The position numbers were made by a program, and so were the translations under genes. The notes beneath the pieces were generated by a model. It was given only the letters and a program-made list of their open reading frames with translations. It searched no databases and was not told where the DNA came from. A stretch of DNA of 64,000 nucleotides. Source: Flabesymbios commensalis. Taxonomy: Eukaryota; Annelida; Polychaeta; Terebellida; Flabelligeridae. Numbering within the stretch: position 1 is the stretch's first letter; every line of letters begins with the position of its first letter. This document shows positions 60,554-64,000 of this stretch, one piece after another. The stretch covers positions 39,784,869-39,848,868 of the forward strand of contig OZ024905.1 in NCBI GenBank assembly GCA_964017125.1, in the 5' to 3' direction.

Positions 60554-61073
60554 CCCTAATATAATATCAGCAGTGTGCAGGATCTCATGACAAAACGGGT
60601 TTCATAAAATTAATAATAACACTAATCTGCGTAAATATTGCGTCATGTCCTTTACAACTGTCTCTATATCGAAAGTGTTCATCTCCTGCGTTTCATAAAT
60701 GCTGAGACATTTAGAAAGTAGCCGACATCGATTATTCTGTTCATAAAAATTAGAAAGTAAAAATAACAAGAAAACAATCACAAGTTAAACAATGGATTAA
60801 CAACGACGACTTCATTTGCATCAAAATAAACACAAAATATATTTGTTCACTTGAATTGATAAGACATGCATTTAAGAAGTTTCACTCTGAGACAATCCCA
60901 GGTTAAAGGTAATGGCACGTTTCAGCGAGGTGGATTAGTCACGAGGAAAACATGTAAATAATGATACAGAGCACACGAAGGTTCTCCTTTGTTCACTGGA
61001 TTCTGAAGCTAACACGTCCTGCCGCCCTTTCAGTTGGTGGTGAGAGCTGGCTAGGTTCCCCTGTTTGCACTGT
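60554..61073. other. Region downstream of the cysteine-rich exon
   Basis: Probably the 3' untranslated region of the minus-strand gene at 61074-61323 followed by spacer. I could not place a polyadenylation signal with confidence. Confidence 0.3.
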
Positions 61074-61323
61074 TCACAATCTGTGTACACAGCGACCATC
61101 GTCTAACACACGGCGTCCGGCTTTGTTCTGCGTCCAGGATCTCTGACAGTATGGAAACCGTTCACAGCAATGCCTCTCAGACTTACATGGGCTGCCGTAC
61201 CAGCAGTCAGTGCACACCTTGGCAGATTTGTCACACAGATTCCAGCGTCTACAGCACTCCTTATCGCGCTTACACTGTCTACGGAAGCATATCTTGTTAG
61301 GTAGACGTCTCCAAGGGAATCGA
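61074..61323 (-). CDS. Cysteine-rich secreted peptide, terminal exon (double ICK-like)
   Basis: An acceptor TTCTCTGTTTCAG on the minus strand ends at 61324. The exon begins in phase 2 and encodes 82 residues to a TGA: RFPWRRLPNKICFRRQCKR, DKECCRRWNLCDKSAKVC, TDCWYGSPCKSERHCCERFP, YCQRSWTQNKAGRRVLDDGR C. Twelve cysteines form two successive modules, C-x4-C-x5-CC-x5-C-x6-C and C-x5-C-x5-CC-x5-C-x18-C, separated by two residues. The C–C–CC–C–C order is that of the inhibitor cystine knot fold, so this looks like a tandem double knot. Dibasic and basic sites (WRR, GRR) before and within the exon fit processing of a secreted precursor. The signal peptide must lie in an upstream exon (above 61324), which I did not identify. 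Colipase/Dickkopf-type disulphide folds are an alternative. The target is unknown. Confidence 0.6.
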
Positions 61324-61395
61324 CTGAAACAGAGAATAAATATCATACAATACAGGATAGTCAGAGAGAAAATTTCAAAGAAAAGACACAGACCC

Positions 61396-61598
61396 TTAAC
61401 CCTTAAATCGCTGAATTCTTTCTGAAAAATCCATGGAGACCAAAGGTTTTTTTTTCAATTTGAAACCATCATAAATGTGTTAGTTAGCTCTTTCCGATTC
61501 ATTTGAATACCTATGCTATGGGTCTACGGCCATTAGAAATATTTTTGATCTTACAGTGCGGGGATCGACTTAGTCGATCCCCGCGCTGTAAGGGTTAA
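61396..61598. mobile_element. TTAA-type MITE, family A, intact, just upstream of the exon
   Basis: TTAA at 61396-61399 and 61595-61598; ends CCCTTAAATCGCTGAATT and CCCCGCGCTGTAAGGG. The hairpin is shortened to GCGGGGATCGACTTAGTCGA. Confidence 0.9.
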
Positions 61599-61690
61599 AG
61601 CGCTAAATTTGCTCCCACTGTGTCTTGTGTCTCGCTACCGCGACACACAGTTTCAAGTGGGTCAAAATACTCATAGTATTTTGTTTACTT
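61595..61690. mobile_element. Family B MITE, partial
   Basis: TTAAAGCGCTAAATTTGCTC then hairpin ACTGTGTCTTGTGTCTCGCT ACC / GCGACACACAGTTTCAAGTG. The right end is missing. Confidence 0.6.
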
Positions 61691-61940
61691 TCAGAAGAAA
61701 CATAGACGTGATTACCATTTTTAATGGTTAACGTTACAATGAGAAACTTACATTTTTAAACTACTTATTTTCTTTTTAATGATAAATAGAATAAAATATT
61801 TGTTAAATATTACACTGTAGTGCCTAATGTAACATCTTAGGCAAACGTTGTGGAAATCACAAATACATTAAAATCATAGATAAATAAAACATAGAGTAAT
61901 TATTATAACCGAAAGAAGTCATAAATTAGATATGTAGGAT

Positions 61941-62313
61941 TTAAAGGGACTAGCCCAGGCTAAAATCATCAAAAAATCGGTTATTTTATTTCGGGTTCTT
62001 AATATGACCATATGATGTAAACATGTACATAGACTAGAACTGCAATTTTTTATAATTTTTGTGCTGCGAATTCACCAGTTAGGCTAGATATAGAGACGAA
62101 CTTCCTGATTTCTAATTATTGACAACCATGTCAAAAATAGGAAATGCCGGAATCTCGTCTCTATATCTAGCCTAACTGGTGAATGCGCAGCACAAAAATT
62201 ATAAAAATTTGCAGTTCTAGTCTATGTACATGCTTACATAATATGGTCATATTAAGAACCCGAAATAAAATCACCGATTTTTTTATGATTTTAGCCTGGG
62301 CCAGTCCCTTTAA
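61941..62313. mobile_element. TTAA-type fold-back element, family G, complete
   Basis: TTAA at both ends (61941-61944, 62310-62313). Arms of about 170 bp start AGGGACTAGCCCAGGCTAAA and end TTTAGCCTGGGCCAGTCCCT. The loop is GACAACCATGTCAAAAATAG. Reference copy for 20.3 and 45.9 kb. Confidence 0.9.
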
Positions 62314-62464
62314 GTCAAAAAACCTGTATGGATATCATTGTACACTTGTTAAAACTAATAATAATCTGTTGTTTCTATATAGCTACAGAAACAGTCTAAA
62401 CACAAAGACATGCACAATATATACCAACGCATAATAGATATATATATATATAAATGCACGACAT

Positions 62465-62781
62465 TTAACTCTTCCTTTACCAATTTCGCATTTATGCGAA
62501 AACTACCTTCCTTTACCAATTTCGCATTTTATGTGAGTTCCACATGTGCACATGCATAAATTGCAATGGAGATATTTCATTACATGCATGGTTGAAAATT
62601 GCCAACCAGAATGGTCAGTGACATGGACGCAATGTTCTCTTGCAGTTTTCATTTGTGCGATGTGCGCATGTGCATAGCTATAATCTGTATTGTGCCCAGG
62701 GGCTACTTCAAGGGTCCTCAATAAAAAAGAAGTCGGTTTCTGGGGGTAGTTTTATCAGGGGGAAGTCGGTAAAAGAGTTAA
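62465..62781. mobile_element. TTAA-type element, family J
   Basis: TTAACTCTTCCTTTACC at the left and GGTAAAAGAGTTAA at the right, TTAA on both sides. CCTTTACCAATTTCGCATTT is tandemly repeated just inside the left end. Single copy. Confidence 0.65.
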
Positions 62782-62829
62782 AAGGGCTGACTGTATAAAC
62801 AAAAGCAAAAGAGGTAGTACTCCAAATAG

Positions 62830-63312
62830 AATGACAAATATGTGGATGTATTGGAGATTAGTGGACATTTCTCTCGTACCAAAGAAAATTGAAGTAAGGA
62901 ATGGTGAGCGAGTTCTTGGCGAAATCTATCATCTCTCAAGAAGCACTGTTATTACACCGGCGTGTAGGCTACGAAGTTTACAAGTCGTTTATTTAATTGC
63001 GTGTTTTTTTTCAATTATTTGGACTCGGACTTTCACACAAAAACCACACTGAGTATAGACAACTTGCCACTCTCCTGGTTTGAAAACGATTTATTAGACA
63101 GGAAGCATTTAGTTCAGCTCAAACGAGAACTGTCTGATGAACACCCGTGGTGTGCCTCAAGCAGGTATTCCGGGACCGTTATTGTCTATAATATATGTCA
63201 ACAAGCAGGTGACGTCAACGACCTAAGCACAGTGTGCCCAAGGACAGAGATTACTTTGTATGGTGATGACACAGTAATAAAGAAAAAGCTTAGAGAACAC
63301 GCTGAGCTCTAG
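62830..63312 (+). mobile_element. LINE reverse transcriptase relic
   Basis: The plus strand reads DNLPLSWFENDLLDRKHLVQ LKRELSDE, then pieces of the NTRGVPQ…GIPGPL and YVN motifs, then ITLYGDDTVIKKKLRE. This is the RT order S-W-F-x-x-Y-L … R-G-V-P-Q-G-S-I-L-G-P-L … Y-x-D-D. The YGDDTVI catalytic box is retained, but the frame shifts between pieces. Confidence 0.7.
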
Positions 63313-63890
63313 ATAAATTGAAATTTCACGGGAGACTTGCTGAACGCCTTGGGCTAGGCCAGCATCGATTGTTCTAGAATTGAGGCAGATGTCCGTGTTA
63401 GCTGAAGAAAAACATATATCCTGATACGCTTTGGTTGAGACGAATGGGACTATTTTACAGTGATCTGAAGGAGTACTTTCTTTCAGACGTGTTAATACAA
63501 ATCTTTGGCAAACGTTATCTATGCATTGTAGTAAAACAGGAGTCCAGTATATGTTAACGAATAGCCACAATATTTCCTACCGGGCTTTTCCATAGGAAAT
63601 ATTGCACATTATGCAAAATAGCCAATGGCTAATAATGTTTTTACCCTGTATAAATAAGTTTGAATAAATAAATAACTAATAAATATTGTGGCTTACTCGT
63701 TAAACCCTACATTGGTTTCCTGTTTGCAATCATATAAATGGCAACTGCAAGAGGTCTCGCCGAGTATTCTAGATTTCCCGTCAATATGGAGAGAAACTAT
63801 TGGCTTTATACCTGCTCGATCACCAGGTGGCTCTGTTATATCTGACCAGGATTTTTATCTTTTCTGATATTCCGTGAAACTCAATGACCT
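63313..63890. other. Spacer, no gene seen
   Basis: A tail-like ATAAATAAATAACTAATAAA lies near 63665 and may mark a retroposon end. No protein-like frame; the minus frame at 63223-63570 is antisense to the LINE relic. Confidence 0.35.
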
Positions 63891-63892
63891 CG

Positions 63893-64000
63893 ACCTCCTT
63901 TGTTTTCACCGAGCTTGCTAATACAATGAAGTATGGGGAAGGGTTCTTATATAAGCTTGTTTTCACCGAGTGACGTTACTGCGTTTCACAGAATGAAGTA
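63893..64000. repeat. Dispersed repeat, second copy
   Basis: Same series as 16680-16800: TAATACAATGAAGTATGGGG, TTATATAAGC, TTTTCACCGAGTGACGTTAC TGCGTTTCACAGAAT. It runs to the window edge. Confidence 0.5.

Noticed and set aside
63223-63570. Minus frame of 115 codons
   Set aside because: Half of it is antisense to the LINE catalytic region; no independent support.
1-64000. Retrovirus-like or Polinton-like elements
   Set aside because: I looked for long direct terminal repeats, protease/integrase motifs and capsid-like frames and saw none; the reverse transcriptase pieces all show LINE-type motifs.

Overview
This window is animal nuclear DNA. It shows large introns with GT–AG boundaries, AT-rich spacers, tRNA-derived SINEs, LINE fragments, minisatellites and very dense short inverted-repeat transposons (MITEs). 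There are no operons, CRISPR arrays or bacterial gene features. The LINE types, the abundance of TTAA-flanked MITEs and a discoidin-type secreted protein suggest a marine invertebrate, plausibly a mollusc or another lophotrochozoan. The species cannot be fixed from the sequence alone.

Only three host loci are well supported. (1) A five-exon plus-strand gene (coding exons at 25538-25631, 38073-38287, 39137-39204, 41725-41782 and 42530-42568) encodes a 157-residue protein. It begins MGCGQSK and ends with a FFRLLDEKIE segment and an acidic tail, which matches the vertebrate C1orf21 family. (2) A minus-strand secreted protein with a C-terminal F5/8 type C (discoidin) domain lies at 18675-19569 and is split between two reading frames. 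(3) A minus-strand terminal exon at 61074-61323 encodes a cysteine-rich peptide with two successive C–C–CC–C–C modules, as in a double inhibitor cystine knot. The upstream exons of this third gene were not found.

Almost everything else is repeat. Layout: 1.9-3.3 kb minisatellite; 3.7-8.6 kb MITEs and SINEs; 8.9-11.9 kb minisatellite split by a 1.35-kb transposon; 12-16 kb palindromes plus a 1.77-kb transposon; 17.3 kb LINE relic; 18.7-19.6 kb discoidin gene; 20-23.4 kb MITE cluster; 24.1-25.5 kb minisatellites directly upstream of the C1orf21-like gene; 25.5-42.6 kb that gene, with introns full of MITEs, a 0.66-kb TTTG array, SINEs and a LINE; 42.9-43.7 kb 30-bp minisatellite just past its stop; 44-50.7 kb MITEs; 50.7-54.5 kb a MITE-poor stretch; 56.3-59.7 kb LINE relics and a 528-bp duplication; 61-62.8 kb the cysteine-rich exon and MITEs; 62.8-64 kb a LINE relic.

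The most striking content is a community of non-autonomous DNA transposons. At least eight families share TTAA target sites and TTAACCCTT-like ends (piggyBac-like), and most carry a family-specific perfect internal palindrome. Two further palindrome families, one with CAGCAAACAC ends and one with CGTCNCCTTGG ends, are present. Three larger elements (1.35, 1.77 and 0.79 kb) have clear terminal repeats and target duplications, and two of them carry internal arrays of a repeated 11-16-bp motif. Family letters (A-J) used below are mine. Several nested insertions give a relative order of activity.
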